Source of the DNA: Janibacter sp. Soil728
GTDB lineage: Bacteria; Actinomycetota; Actinomycetes; Actinomycetales; Dermatophilaceae
Length of the DNA: 64,000 bases
Direction of reading: 5' to 3'
Assembly (NCBI RefSeq): GCF_001428305.1
Contig: NZ_LMRZ01000008.1
Coordinates: 1 to 64,000, forward strand
A program made the translations under genes and the position numbers. Position 1 is the first letter of the stretch. Each line of letters starts with the position of its first letter. The notes beneath the pieces were generated by a model. That model did not search any database. It was not told where the DNA came from and worked only from the letters and a program-made list of their open reading frames with translations. Below, one piece after another: positions 1 to 8,411 of this stretch.

Positions 1-1
1 G

Positions 2-121
2 CCGCGCAGCCTGGCCAACACCACCGACGAGGATGCTCTCTTCTGCGTCATCATCGGCACCAAGAAGCCGCAGCTGCCCACCTACCCCGAGACCTCGGAG
101 ATGCACGGCGTCACCCGCTGA
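2..121 (+). CDS. C-terminal end of a probable cupin-fold protein (partial)
   Basis: Only the last 39 codons are in the window; the frame is open from the left edge to TGA at 119-121. The residues read like the last beta strand and tail of a small cupin: a hydrophobic strand (ALFCVIIGT) followed by a KKPQLPTYPE-type tail. The next gene starts 42 bases later on the same strand, so this is probably an upstream member of the catabolic operon. Cupins in such clusters can be ring-cleavage or isomerase-type enzymes, but no metal ligands are visible here. The cupin call rests on the tail alone. Confidence 0.5.
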   Translation, partial: PRSLANTTDEDALFCVIIGTKKPQLPTYPETSEMHGVTR

Positions 122-162
122 GCAGAGTCCACACCACCACGGTCAGCGCGAGGAGCACTGTC

Positions 163-1131
163 ATGAAGATCGGTTCAGAGTCGAGTCAGGTCCTGCGGGT
201 CCACCAGAAGACCTGGGAGGCGCAGGGCGTCACGAGCGTCACCCTGGTCCACCCGCACGGCGAGGCCCTGCCCCGGTGGGAGCCCGGTGCGCACCTGTCG
301 CTGCACCTGCCCAATGGGCTGGTGCGGGAGTACTCGCTGTGCTCCGACCCTGATGACACCTCGCGCTGGACCGTGGCGGTGCTGCGCGTGGAGGACTCCC
401 GTGGTGGCAGCAGCCTGATCCACGACCAGCTGCCGGTCGGGGCCGAGATCCTCGTCGACGGCCCGCGCAACCTCTTCGAGCTCGATGGCGACTCCCCTCG
501 CCACCTGCTCGTGGCGGGCGGCATCGGGATCACGCCGATCGTCGCGATGACGCGCGCGCTCCAGGCGAAGGGGGCCGACTGGCACCTGCTCTACACCGGC
601 CGCTCTCGCGAGGTCATGGCCTTCGTCGACGAGATCAGCGGCCTGCCGGCCGACCGGGTCACCGTCCACGTCGATGACGAGGTGGGTGGCTTCGCCGACA
701 TCTCGGGCATCGTCGGGGGAGTGGATGACGAGACGGTCGTGTACTGCTGCGGCCCCGCGACCCTCATGGAGGCCGTGGAGATCTCGGCGCCGGACGCAGC
801 CCGGCTGCGTCTCGAGCGCTTCCGCGCGCCGGACCCCGTGGTCGACGCCGATGCCGCGCCTGATGGTGGCTTCGATGTCGTCATCAGCAGCAGCGGCGAG
901 CGGATCCCCGTGGGTGCACAGACCTCGATCCTGGACGCCCTCGCCTCGGCCGGTCACGACATGCCCTTCTCCTGCACCGAGGGCATCTGCGGGACCTGCG
1001 AGACCGGAGTGGTCTCCGGGGAGATCGACCACCGCGACTACCTCCTGACGGATGAGGAGAAGGAGTCCGGCACCACGATGTGCATCTGTGTCTCGCGCTG
1101 CCGGGGGCCCGAGCTCGTCCTCGACCTCTGA
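163..1131 (+). CDS. Oxygenase reductase with flavin, NAD and C-terminal [2Fe-2S] domains
   Basis: A 322-aa phthalate-dioxygenase-reductase type protein that would pass electrons from NAD(P)H through flavin and a plant-type [2Fe-2S] cluster to an oxygenase. The flavin-binding RxYS motif is at residues 55-58 and the NAD-binding GGIGITP motif at 119-125, with CGP near 196-198. The C-terminal ferredoxin domain has Cys271, Cys276 and Cys279 (C-x4-C-x2-C), and the fourth ligand is Cys309 (or Cys307). This domain order and length match VanB-like reductases of two-component Rieske oxygenases. The obvious partner is the Rieske protein at 6982-8067. Start chosen at ATG 163; the gap to the upstream gene is 41 bases. 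Confidence 0.9.
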   Translation: MKIGSESSQVLRVHQKTWEAQGVTSVTLVHPHGEALPRWEPGAHLSLHLPNGLVREYSLCSDPDDTSRWTVAVLRVEDSRGGSSLIHDQLPVGAEILVDGPRNLFELDGDSPRHLLVAGGIGITPIVAMTRALQAKGADWHLLYTGRSREVMAFVDEISGLPADRVTVHVDDEVGGFADISGIVGGVDDETVVYCCGPATLMEAVEISAPDAARLRLERFRAPDPVVDADAAPDGGFDVVISSSGERIPVGAQTSILDALASAGHDMPFSCTEGICGTCETGVVSGEIDHRDYLLTDEEKESGTTMCICVSRCRGPELVLDL

Positions 1132-1178
1132 GCCCGATCCATCACCACCCCCTCCCGGACCCGACCAAGGAGCCCTTC

Positions 1179-2186
1179 ATGAACTACTGCGACGAGCCCG
1201 TCGTCACCCTCCGCGGCCTGCGCTCGGTGACCCTGCGCGTGCCCGAGGTCGTGACGGCCAAGGACTTCTACACGCAGGTGTGGGGTCTGGGCGTGAGCGA
1301 GGAGGACGGCAACCGTTTTTGGCTGCGCGGTACCGGTCAGGACCACCACATCCTGCGGCTCGAGGAGGCGGCGAGCAATGCCATGGGTGGCATCTCCTTC
1401 GCGGTCGGGACCCCCGGCGAGGTCGACGAGGCTGCTCGACGTCTGAGCGCGGCGGGCATCCCGCTCCTGCGTGAACCGGGGCGGCACGACGAGGCGGCCG
1501 GTGGGTACTCCCTGGCCTTCGTCGACCCCGAGGGACGGGTCGTCGAGCTGGCCAGCGAGGTCAACGCCGTGGTCCACCAGGATCGCGACGGTTACCCGAG
1601 CGCGCCCCGCCAGCTGGCGCACGTCGTGCTCAACACCGTGGACATCGAGGTGGCCACGCAGTTCTACACCCAGGTCCTCGGGATGCGGATCTCCGACTGG
1701 TCCGAGCGCCAGATGGCCTTCCTGCGGTGCACGCCCAAGCACCACGTCATCGCCTTCAACCAGGCGCCCTGGACCTCGATCAACCACGTCGCCTACGAGC
1801 TGACGAGCATCGATCACTTCATGCGAGGTATCGGCAACCTCAAGGTGCACGGGATCGAGCCGCAGTGGGGCCCGGGCCGCCACGGCCCGGGCAACAACAC
1901 CTTCTCCTACTTCACCGACCCCGCCGGCCTCGTGTGCGAGTACACCTCGGAGGTCGAGGAGATCGACGAGGACAGCTGGCTGTGCCGTACCTGGCGTCGC
2001 ACGCCCGAGCTGTCCGACCAGTGGCGCACCGCCGGTCCGCCGACGCAGGGTGTGCGTTCGGCCATGGCCGGCATCCCCGACGATGGTGCCCGCGGGGCCG
2101 TCGAGGCGACGTCCGGGTACTTCCTCGCGGACGGCCGCGATGGCGTGGAGACGCCCGAGCAGCGCGCTGCCAGCGGCCGGTTCTGA
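1179..2186 (+). CDS. Extradiol ring-cleavage dioxygenase (VOC family, BphC-like)
   Basis: A 335-aa type I extradiol dioxygenase that should open a catechol-like ring next to the hydroxyls using Fe(II). It has two vicinal-oxygen-chelate modules, roughly residues 8-130 and 145-270. The metal triad is visible as His148 (LAHVV), His203 (INHVAYE) and Glu254 (VCEYTSE), spaced as in 2,3-dihydroxybiphenyl 1,2-dioxygenases. The N-terminal module lacks the ligands, as is normal for the family. The start is ATG 1179 with AAGGAG about 6 bases before it; an earlier in-frame ATG at 1080 lies inside the reductase gene and is rejected. The next gene, a hydrolase, starts 1 base after the stop. The exact substrate is unknown. 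Confidence 0.87.
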   Translation: MNYCDEPVVTLRGLRSVTLRVPEVVTAKDFYTQVWGLGVSEEDGNRFWLRGTGQDHHILRLEEAASNAMGGISFAVGTPGEVDEAARRLSAAGIPLLREPGRHDEAAGGYSLAFVDPEGRVVELASEVNAVVHQDRDGYPSAPRQLAHVVLNTVDIEVATQFYTQVLGMRISDWSERQMAFLRCTPKHHVIAFNQAPWTSINHVAYELTSIDHFMRGIGNLKVHGIEPQWGPGRHGPGNNTFSYFTDPAGLVCEYTSEVEEIDEDSWLCRTWRRTPELSDQWRTAGPPTQGVRSAMAGIPDDGARGAVEATSGYFLADGRDGVETPEQRAASGRF

Positions 2187-2187
2187 G

Positions 2188-2997
2188 ATGACGACCATGG
2201 CTGCCACCAGTACCCCCACCTGGACGCAGGACGGGATCGCTCTTGTCGAGCACCGCCCCGAGGGCGCACCGACCCGCACCGCAGTGCTCCTGCACGGCAT
2301 CGGTGGCAACGCTGCCTCCTGCGCCGAGCTCGGCGACCGTCTCGCCGACCGTGGGGTGCTCGCCATCGCCTGGGACGCTCCCGGGTACGGGCGATCCCGT
2401 GACCCGCGTGGTGACGTCGACCTCGTCGACCGACTCGCGGGTGCGATCACTTCTCGACGCCTGGGCCCGGTCGATCTCGTCGGGACGTCGTGGGGTGGTG
2501 TCATCGCCACCGTGCTGGCGCACCGTCGGCCCGCCCTGGTCCGCTCCCTCGTGCTGGCCGACTCGACGCGGGGCTCGGGCACCACTCACGACAAGGCCAC
2601 GGCCATGCGAGACAGGGTGACCGAGCTGGAGTCCTTGGGCGCCGAGGAATTCGCGGCCCGCAGGGCCGGACGGCTCGTCTCACCCCACGCGGACGACCAC
2701 ACGGCAGTGCAGGTGCGCCGTCAGATGTCCCGGGTCCGGGTGCCCGGCTACCGCGCGGCGGCCGAGTTCATGGCCAGCACCGACACCGGGTCGATCCTGT
2801 CCCGGATCAGCGCCCCGACGCTGGTCGTCGTCGGTGAGGACGATGTCGTGACCGGTGTGCCCGAGTCACGCCTGCTCGCCGAGCGGATCCCCGGCGCACA
2901 GCTGAGCATCATCCCGCGCGCCGGCCACGCCGCAGTCTCGGAGCGTCCCGACGCGATGGCCGATGCCATCACCGACTTCTGGGGGCTGACCTCGTGA
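2188..2997 (+). CDS. Alpha/beta hydrolase, probable C-C bond (meta-cleavage product) hydrolase
   Basis: A 269-aa alpha/beta hydrolase. The nucleophile elbow GTSWGG puts Ser at about residue 101, the acid is in GEDDVV (about 218-219) and the catalytic His is in GHAAV (about 247). The oxyanion-side HGIGGN motif is near 36-41. Directly after an extradiol dioxygenase, such proteins usually hydrolyse the ring-cleavage product. That role is inferred from context, and an esterase would look similar. The start at ATG 2188 lies one base after the dioxygenase stop; the longer frame from 2050 would run through the upstream gene. The 3' end overlaps the next gene by 4 bases (GTGA). Confidence 0.82.
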   Translation: MTTMAATSTPTWTQDGIALVEHRPEGAPTRTAVLLHGIGGNAASCAELGDRLADRGVLAIAWDAPGYGRSRDPRGDVDLVDRLAGAITSRRLGPVDLVGTSWGGVIATVLAHRRPALVRSLVLADSTRGSGTTHDKATAMRDRVTELESLGAEEFAARRAGRLVSPHADDHTAVQVRRQMSRVRVPGYRAAAEFMASTDTGSILSRISAPTLVVVGEDDVVTGVPESRLLAERIPGAQLSIIPRAGHAAVSERPDAMADAITDFWGLTS

Positions 2998-3737
2998 CGC
3001 AGCCTCGACTGGTCGTCATCACCGGCGCCGCGCGCGGACTCGGCCGGGCCATCGCCGAGAGCTTTGCCGGGGACCGGCTCGTCCTGGGCGACGTGCTGGC
3101 GGAGCAGCTCGACGAGACCGCCCGGGCGCTGCGGGCTGGTGGCACGGACGTGCACACCGTGCCCCTGGACATCGCCGACCGCGACTCGGTCCGGGCGCTC
3201 GCCCGAGTCGTCGAGGAGCTCGGCGGCGCGGACGTCCTCGTCAACAACGCCGCCAAGGCCGACGGCGTCGGCGGCGACACCTTCTGGGAGCTCGACGAGG
3301 ACCGCTTCGAGGAGCTGGTCCGGATCAACGTGATGGGCACCTGGATGGTGAGCAAGTACCTCGTCGGTCCGATGCTCGCCCGGGGCGCGGGAGCGATCGT
3401 CAACATCGCCTCCGATGCAGCCTTCTACGGGTCGCCGCGGCTCGTCCACTACGTCGGGTCGAAGGGGGCCGTGCTCGCCATGACCCGCACGATGGCCCGT
3501 GACGCCGGCCCTCACGGGGTGCGGGTCAACGCGGTGGCGCCGGGCCTGACCCGCGTCGACGCCACCGAGGGCGTACCCGCCGACCGCTACGCACTGTACG
3601 AGGACAACCGCGCGCTCAGCCGCGACCCCGTCCCGTCCGACGTCGCCGACGTCGTCCACTTCGTCGCCTCCGAGGCGGCCGGATACATGACGGGCCAGGC
3701 GCTCGTCGTCGACGGTGGCTTCGTCATGCCCACCTGA
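2994..3737 (+). CDS. Classical short-chain dehydrogenase/reductase
   Basis: A 247-aa classical SDR with the full set of motifs: nucleotide-binding TGAARGLG at residues 10-17, VNNAA at 84-88, catalytic Ser140 and the YVGSK pair Tyr153/Lys157. It should carry out NAD(P)-dependent oxidation of an alcohol or dihydrodiol, or reduction of a ketone. Within an oxygenase cluster a cis-dihydrodiol or hydroxy-intermediate dehydrogenase is the natural guess, but the substrate cannot be read from the sequence. The GTG start at 2994 overlaps the hydrolase stop by 4 bases, so the two genes are translationally coupled. Confidence 0.88.
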   Translation: MTQPRLVVITGAARGLGRAIAESFAGDRLVLGDVLAEQLDETARALRAGGTDVHTVPLDIADRDSVRALARVVEELGGADVLVNNAAKADGVGGDTFWELDEDRFEELVRINVMGTWMVSKYLVGPMLARGAGAIVNIASDAAFYGSPRLVHYVGSKGAVLAMTRTMARDAGPHGVRVNAVAPGLTRVDATEGVPADRYALYEDNRALSRDPVPSDVADVVHFVASEAAGYMTGQALVVDGGFVMPT

Positions 3738-3747
3738 GGAGGGTGAG

Positions 3748-4542
3748 ATGGATCTGCAGCTGACCGACCGCATCGTGCTCGTCACCGGCGCCAGCTCCGG
3801 CGTCGGTCTGGCCGTCACCGAGATGCTGCTCGGCGAGGGCGCCCGCGTCGTGGCCGTGGCCCGTGACGTACAACGCCTCGAGGACGCGATCACGCCCCTC
3901 GACCCCGACGGCTCCCGGGTCCTGCGCCTGAGCGCTGACGTCACCGACCGGTCTGCGGTCGAGGCCGCAGTGACCGCGGGTGCCGAGCACTTCGGTGGCC
4001 TCGACGCCGTCGTGTGCAACGCGGGCCGCTCGCTGATGGCGCGGATCAGCGACACCACGGACGAGCAGATCCGCGAGGAGATGGACCTGAAGATCTTCGG
4101 TGCGTGGAATGTCATCCGCGCGGCCCGGTCGCACCTGGCCGCCTCGTCCGTCGGCGCCGTCGTCAACACCAATGCGATCCTCGCCAAGCAGCCCGAGGCC
4201 AAGCTGGCCATCACCGCTGCGGCCCGGGCCGCCTTGCTCAACCTCAGCCGCACCCTGGCCGAAGAGCTCGCCCCCGAGGGGATCCGGGTCAACTCGGTCA
4301 ACCTCGGCCTCATCGACACCGGCCAGTGGCGCCGCCGTTTCGAGACCTACCGCAGCGACGGCGGCGCCCTCGACTACGACGCCTGGAGTGCCGATCTGGC
4401 AGCAGACCGCGGCATCTCGCTCGGTCGCTTCGGCACCGCCGACGAGGTCGCGTTCGCCATCGTCTCCCTGCTCAGCCCCCGTGCTTCATACATCACCGGC
4501 GCCCACGTGGACGTCGGCGGAGGAGTGACCCGACAGCCATGA
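3748..4542 (+). CDS. SDR-fold protein lacking the catalytic Ser/Tyr/Lys
   Basis: A 264-aa protein with a normal Rossmann start (TGASSGVG, residues 13-20) and the NAG motif at 91-93. The active site is altered. Where classical SDRs have Ser it reads TN (residues 141-142), and the YxxxK block is replaced by Thr156-x3-Arg160 inside AITAAARAALLNLSR. The fold is probably intact, so it may bind a cofactor, work by a different mechanism, or act as a partner of the active SDR just upstream. GAGGAGGG lies 6-7 bases before ATG 3748, a strong ribosome site. The stop overlaps the ThDP enzyme start (ATGA). Confidence 0.83.
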   Translation: MDLQLTDRIVLVTGASSGVGLAVTEMLLGEGARVVAVARDVQRLEDAITPLDPDGSRVLRLSADVTDRSAVEAAVTAGAEHFGGLDAVVCNAGRSLMARISDTTDEQIREEMDLKIFGAWNVIRAARSHLAASSVGAVVNTNAILAKQPEAKLAITAAARAALLNLSRTLAEELAPEGIRVNSVNLGLIDTGQWRRRFETYRSDGGALDYDAWSADLAADRGISLGRFGTADEVAFAIVSLLSPRASYITGAHVDVGGGVTRQP

Positions 4543-6236
4543 CCCAGACCTCAGCAGCCCCCCGTGCCGACAGCGTCCAGCAGGCCGGCCCCGCGACCGG
4601 CGGAGACGTCCTCGTCGACGTGATGCGCCGCCACGGCATCACCCACGCCTTCGGCGTCATCAGCATCCACAACCTCCCTCTGGTCGAGGCCGTCTCACGA
4701 GAGCTGACCTTCGTCGAGGTCCGGCACGAGGCGGCCGCGGTCAACGCCGCCGATGCCTTCGCCCGGGTCACCGGGGGAGTGGGTGTCGCCCTGACGAGCA
4801 CCGGGACGGGCGCGGGCAACGCCGCCGGGTCGATGCTCGAGGCCCTCACCGCCGGCTCCCGCGTGCTCCACGTGACCGGACAGGTCGAGGCGGAGTGGAT
4901 CGGCAGCAATCGTGGAGTCATCCACGAGGTCCCCGCCCAGCTGGAGATGCTCACCGCGATCTCGAAGGGAGCGGCCCGGGTCGCCGTCGCCGAGGACTCC
5001 GCGCGGGTCCTCGAGGAGGCGATCGCGATGATCCTCACCGCGCCCCACGGGCCGGTCTCCGTGGAGTGGCCCACCGACCTGCAGTACCTCGCCCGGCCGG
5101 ACGCCCAGGTCGACGGAGACGTCGTCACGGTGCCGAGCCCGCCGGAGGCGCCCCTCGACGAGATCGACGCTGCCGTCGCGCTGCTCACCGGGGCCCGCCG
5201 TCCCGTCCTCTGGCTCGGTGGCGGTGCAGCCGGTGCCGGGGCGCAGGTGCGCGAGCTCGCCCATCGGCTCGGCGCCGGCATCATCACGAGCAACTCCGGC
5301 CGGGGGGTCGTGCCCGAGGACGACGACCTGGTCATCGGCAACTTCGGGTCCACACCGCAGGGAGCCGCGCTGCTCGAGGACGCCGATGTCCTGCTGAGCA
5401 TCGGCACCCACTTCCGCTCCAACGAGACCCGGACCTACTCCCTTCGCCTCCCGGCGCAGCACGTGCAGGTCGACGTCGCCGCCGCGGCCATCGGCCGGGT
5501 CCACCCGGCCACGGTCGGGGTGCAGGGCGACGCCGCGCAGGTGGTCACCGCACTCCTGGAGCGCCTCACGCAGACGGCCACCGAGGACGGCTGGGCCGAC
5601 CGGGCCCGGACCGTGCGACGGGAGGTCCGCGACCACCTCACCGGCTACATCGGTGGCTACGCCGAGGTCTGCGCCGAGCTGCGATCGCAGCTGCCCAGGG
5701 AGTCGGTCATCGCTCGTGACGTGACGATCCCCTCCAGCCAGTGGGGCAACCGGCTGCTGGAGATGTACGCACGGGAGACCAATGTCTTCCCGCTGGGCGG
5801 CGGCATCGGACAGGGCCTGGCGATGGGGATCGGTGCCGCAGTCGCTCGCCCGGAGGTGCCGACCGTCGTGATCGCCGGCGACGGCGGTCTGTCCGTGCAC
5901 CTGGGGGAGCTCGCCTCCCTGAGAGGGACCGGCGCTGCGTGCGTCGTCATCGTCTTCAACGACTCGGGCTACGGCGTGCTGCGCAACATGCAGCAGGCCA
6001 ACGACATGCGTCGTGCGGCCGTCGACCTGTGGACCCCGGACTTCGCGGTGCTCGCCGCGTCGATGGACATGCCCTACTGGCTCACTGGCGCGCCCGGGAC
6101 CTTCGGCCCTGCGCTGCGTGAGGCGATCGCCACCGGCCGCCCGACGGTCATCGAGGTGTCGGTCGCCGACCTTGCGCCGGCCCCCGGTCCCTTCACCCCA
6201 CCCGTACACATCCCCCAGCCGCAGGACGGTGCCTGA
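4539..6236 (+). CDS. Thiamine diphosphate-dependent enzyme (2-oxo acid decarboxylase/lyase family)
   Basis: A 565-aa protein with the three-domain layout of the POX/benzoylformate decarboxylase/acetolactate synthase family. The activating Glu is Glu64 in VRHEAAAVNAAD, and the Mg-ThDP site GDGG starts at about residue 447 and ends at VFND about 27 residues later. It would act on a 2-oxo acid, by decarboxylation or carboligation. In this operon it may process a product of ring cleavage; that is inference. The start at ATG 4539 overlaps the SDR-like stop by 4 bases, and its own stop overlaps the next start (TGATG). The longer frame from 4014 is a shadow of the upstream gene. Confidence 0.85.
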   Translation: MTQTSAAPRADSVQQAGPATGGDVLVDVMRRHGITHAFGVISIHNLPLVEAVSRELTFVEVRHEAAAVNAADAFARVTGGVGVALTSTGTGAGNAAGSMLEALTAGSRVLHVTGQVEAEWIGSNRGVIHEVPAQLEMLTAISKGAARVAVAEDSARVLEEAIAMILTAPHGPVSVEWPTDLQYLARPDAQVDGDVVTVPSPPEAPLDEIDAAVALLTGARRPVLWLGGGAAGAGAQVRELAHRLGAGIITSNSGRGVVPEDDDLVIGNFGSTPQGAALLEDADVLLSIGTHFRSNETRTYSLRLPAQHVQVDVAAAAIGRVHPATVGVQGDAAQVVTALLERLTQTATEDGWADRARTVRREVRDHLTGYIGGYAEVCAELRSQLPRESVIARDVTIPSSQWGNRLLEMYARETNVFPLGGGIGQGLAMGIGAAVARPEVPTVVIAGDGGLSVHLGELASLRGTGAACVVIVFNDSGYGVLRNMQQANDMRRAAVDLWTPDFAVLAASMDMPYWLTGAPGTFGPALREAIATGRPTVIEVSVADLAPAPGPFTPPVHIPQPQDGA

Positions 6237-6754
6237 TGGACGACCTGACCAGACCGGTGGCTCTCGTGGGAGCCGACCCCGGGCCGCCGCCGGAGGGCCT
6301 GCGCGTCATCCCGGTGGCTGCCGACGAGCGAGCCCGCTGGGCGGCGGACGCGGCCGGACAGCTCGCCGAGGCCACCCATGTCGTCGCCATCGGTGCTGAC
6401 GCGCCTGGGGCCCTCACCCTGGCCGCGGACCACGAGCCCCACGTCGTCTCGCTCGTCCTCGTCGACCCCGAGGTCGACCTCGCGGACCCCGAGCACGAGG
6501 CCACGATGGCCCGGATCACGATCCCGACCCTCGTCATCGCCTCGGCGCCCACGCCCGAGACGTCCATCGAGCAGCCGCAGTCCATCGCGGGTGGTGTCGA
6601 CAACGGGGTCTTCGTCGTCATCGACGGCGCAGCGGCCCCGACGCTCGTCACCCGTCCGGCCTCGGTCCTCGAGTGGTCGTCCGCCTTCATGGCGATCGCC
6701 GAGGGGCTGGCCGACACCCGCACCGACCTGATCCCGCCGCGCGACGAGTCCTGA
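6236..6754 (+). CDS. Truncated alpha/beta-hydrolase-like protein without a catalytic triad
   Basis: A 172-aa protein with no family I can name firmly. Its middle (VSLVLVDPEVDL ... ITIPTLVIAS) resembles the second half of an alpha/beta hydrolase, where a strand after the nucleophile is followed by the PTLVI strand that precedes the catalytic acid. No G-x-S-x-G elbow and no terminal GH motif are present, so if related it is degenerate and non-catalytic. It starts on the ATG that overlaps the ThDP stop and ends 9 bases before the small HTH-like gene. Retention in a tightly packed operon suggests a structural or binding role. Confidence 0.65.
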   Translation: MDDLTRPVALVGADPGPPPEGLRVIPVAADERARWAADAAGQLAEATHVVAIGADAPGALTLAADHEPHVVSLVLVDPEVDLADPEHEATMARITIPTLVIASAPTPETSIEQPQSIAGGVDNGVFVVIDGAAAPTLVTRPASVLEWSSAFMAIAEGLADTRTDLIPPRDES

Positions 6755-6763
6755 GGAGGAAAT

Positions 6764-6979
6764 ATGTCGCAGTACCTCGAGGTGCACCAGACGCACCCAG
6801 AACCCTTCACCCCGTACGAGACCAAGCTGGCCGGCTCCATCATGGAGATCTTCGGCCGTGGGACCCACGATCTGCCCGGTCTCGTCGCCGGGCTCAACGA
6901 CCTCGGCCTCCACGCCCCCGACGGCGGCGAGTGGACCGAGGACAACTTCCGCGACGAGATGCGAAGGATGGGCGACTGA
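6764..6979 (+). CDS. 71-aa recombinase-like helix-turn-helix protein
   Basis: A small acidic protein with a conserved-looking pattern: an N-terminal proline-rich stretch ending in PYE, a helix (KLAGSIMEIFGRG), then HDLPGLVAGLNDLGLHAPDG and a WTEDNF-type helix. This resembles the recombinase-like helix-turn-helix domain proteins annotated beside Rieske oxygenases in other bacteria. The second half looks like the small HTH of serine recombinases (choose-a-rule, read-a-template layout), but there is no catalytic domain, so it is not a recombinase. Its role in the operon is unknown. GAGGAGG precedes ATG 6764, and only 2 bases separate it from the Rieske gene. Confidence 0.72.
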   Translation: MSQYLEVHQTHPEPFTPYETKLAGSIMEIFGRGTHDLPGLVAGLNDLGLHAPDGGEWTEDNFRDEMRRMGD

Positions 6980-6981
6980 CG

Positions 6982-8067
6982 ATGACGACGACCACACAAC
7001 ACCCCGCAGGGGCACCCGCCACGGCGAAGCCCCTCCACGCTGTCGGTACCCGACGCACCCTGGATGCCGACGAGCTGGCGGCCTTCGGCCTCCGGGATCG
7101 CTGGTACCCGATCCTGCCCGGGCACATGCTCGCCGGCGGGTCGATGCAGAAGGTGACGCGCCTCGGTGTCGACTGGCTGCTCTTCCGTGACGCGACCGGC
7201 CGGGTGCGCATGCTCGAGGACCGGTGCCCGCACCGCAGCGCCCCTCTCTCGGCGGGGCAGCACCTGGGCGACCGGGTCGCGTGCCGCTACCACGGCGTCC
7301 AGGTGGACGGCACCGGCACCGTCGTCTCCGTCCCGGGCATGCCCGGCTGTGCCCTGGAGGGCCGTCAGGCGACCGTCTCCCTCGAGGTGGTCGAGGCGGC
7401 GGGAGTGATCTTCGCCTTCGTGCCCCTCACGGACGACAGCGAGCCCACCCCCTTCGTCCTGCCCGACCGACTCGACGACGAGGAGCACTCCCACTTCCTC
7501 AACTACGTGGAGTGGGCCGGCCCGTGGCGCTTCTACATGGACAACGTCCTGGACCCGATGCACGGTGCCTTCCTGCACCGTGACTCGCACTCGATGAACG
7601 CCGGTGGCACCTCGGCGCGCTTCCGCATCCGGGAGACGGAGCGAGGCTTCTTCTTCGAGAAGACCGACCAGCGAGGCAAGAACTTCGACTGGGTCGAGTT
7701 CGTGCGCGGGTCCATGGACCACGTCGACCTCGAGATCCCCTACGGCGACGAGGCCGGCCCGGGCGGGTCCTTCGGCATCGTCGGGATGTCCGTGCCGATC
7801 GATGCGGGCAATGTCGCCGTCTTCCACTGGCGCACCCGCAAGGTGTCCGGCTGGGAGCGCGAGGTCTGGCGCTTCCTCTACCGCACGGCGCTGGAGGAGA
7901 AGCACTGGAACGTCCTCGAGCAGGATCGCGCCGTCCTGGAGATCCTCGCCCACGACGCCGACAGCCATGAGCACCTCTACCAGCACGATCTCGGGGTCTC
8001 GCGCATCCGCCGGATGTACAAGGCGGACGCCAAGGCCCAGGCAAAGATCCTGGCCGGCCAGGCGTGA
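6982..8067 (+). CDS. Rieske non-haem iron oxygenase, alpha subunit
   Basis: A 361-aa ring-hydroxylating or demethylating oxygenase. The Rieske cluster ligands are Cys82, His84, Cys101 and His104 (C-x-H-x16-C-x2-H). The catalytic iron site reads Asp187-x3-Asp191-x2-His194-x4-His199, with Asp315 as the likely third ligand and Asp191 as the bridging residue for electron transfer. No beta-subunit gene is present, so it resembles alpha-only oxygenases of the vanillate demethylase or phthalate type and would use the reductase at 163-1131. Start ATG 6982 lies 2 bases after the upstream stop; the longer frame from 6673 crosses two genes and is rejected. The stop overlaps the next gene (GTGA). Confidence 0.92.
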   Translation: MTTTTQHPAGAPATAKPLHAVGTRRTLDADELAAFGLRDRWYPILPGHMLAGGSMQKVTRLGVDWLLFRDATGRVRMLEDRCPHRSAPLSAGQHLGDRVACRYHGVQVDGTGTVVSVPGMPGCALEGRQATVSLEVVEAAGVIFAFVPLTDDSEPTPFVLPDRLDDEEHSHFLNYVEWAGPWRFYMDNVLDPMHGAFLHRDSHSMNAGGTSARFRIRETERGFFFEKTDQRGKNFDWVEFVRGSMDHVDLEIPYGDEAGPGGSFGIVGMSVPIDAGNVAVFHWRTRKVSGWEREVWRFLYRTALEEKHWNVLEQDRAVLEILAHDADSHEHLYQHDLGVSRIRRMYKADAKAQAKILAGQA

Positions 8068-8411
8068 GCCCAGCTCCACAGGCGCAGCAGGACGGTGAGC
8101 TCATGCTCACCGTCCTGCTCCGGCACGACCAGTCGCAGCACCTCGAGCAGATCCAGTCCTCCCTGGAAGAGCGCGACTGGTGGCACGGGTTCCCTCCGGA
8201 GGGCTGCGAGATCGTCTCGTGGGTCGTCGCCATGGGCATCGGCCAGATCGTCACCCTGCGCTTCCCCGCGGAGCGCCTCGCGGCGGTCAACGTCGAGCTG
8301 GAGCGCCGGGCCTGGGGTGTCTTCGCGACGGAGTTCTACCCCACCTATGACTTCCTCCCGGTGCGCGAGCGACTCACCCGCGAGGCCGACGAGCGCAAGG
8401 CCTCGGCGTGA
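8064..8411 (+). CDS. Small protein of unknown function in the oxygenase operon
   Basis: A 115-aa protein I do not recognise. After a polar N-terminus it has the look of a ferredoxin-like alpha/beta fold: a strand (LMLTVLLRHD), a helix, then alternating strands around VVAMGIGQIVTLRFP and a helix ending in a conserved-looking EFYPTYDFLP segment. The overall shape resembles small muconolactone-isomerase or EthD-type proteins, but no diagnostic residues are seen. GTG 8064 overlaps the Rieske stop by 4 bases. ATG 8104 is an alternative start that would remove 13 residues. It overlaps the RidA-like gene (GTGA), so it is co-expressed with the oxygenase. Confidence 0.72.
   Translation: MSPAPQAQQDGELMLTVLLRHDQSQHLEQIQSSLEERDWWHGFPPEGCEIVSWVVAMGIGQIVTLRFPAERLAAVNVELERRAWGVFATEFYPTYDFLPVRERLTREADERKASA

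Noticed and set aside
6764-6979. Remnant of a site-specific recombinase
   Set aside because: The HTH-like part has no catalytic domain or other mobile remnants around it. The gene is intact, with a strong ribosome site, and packed into an operon.
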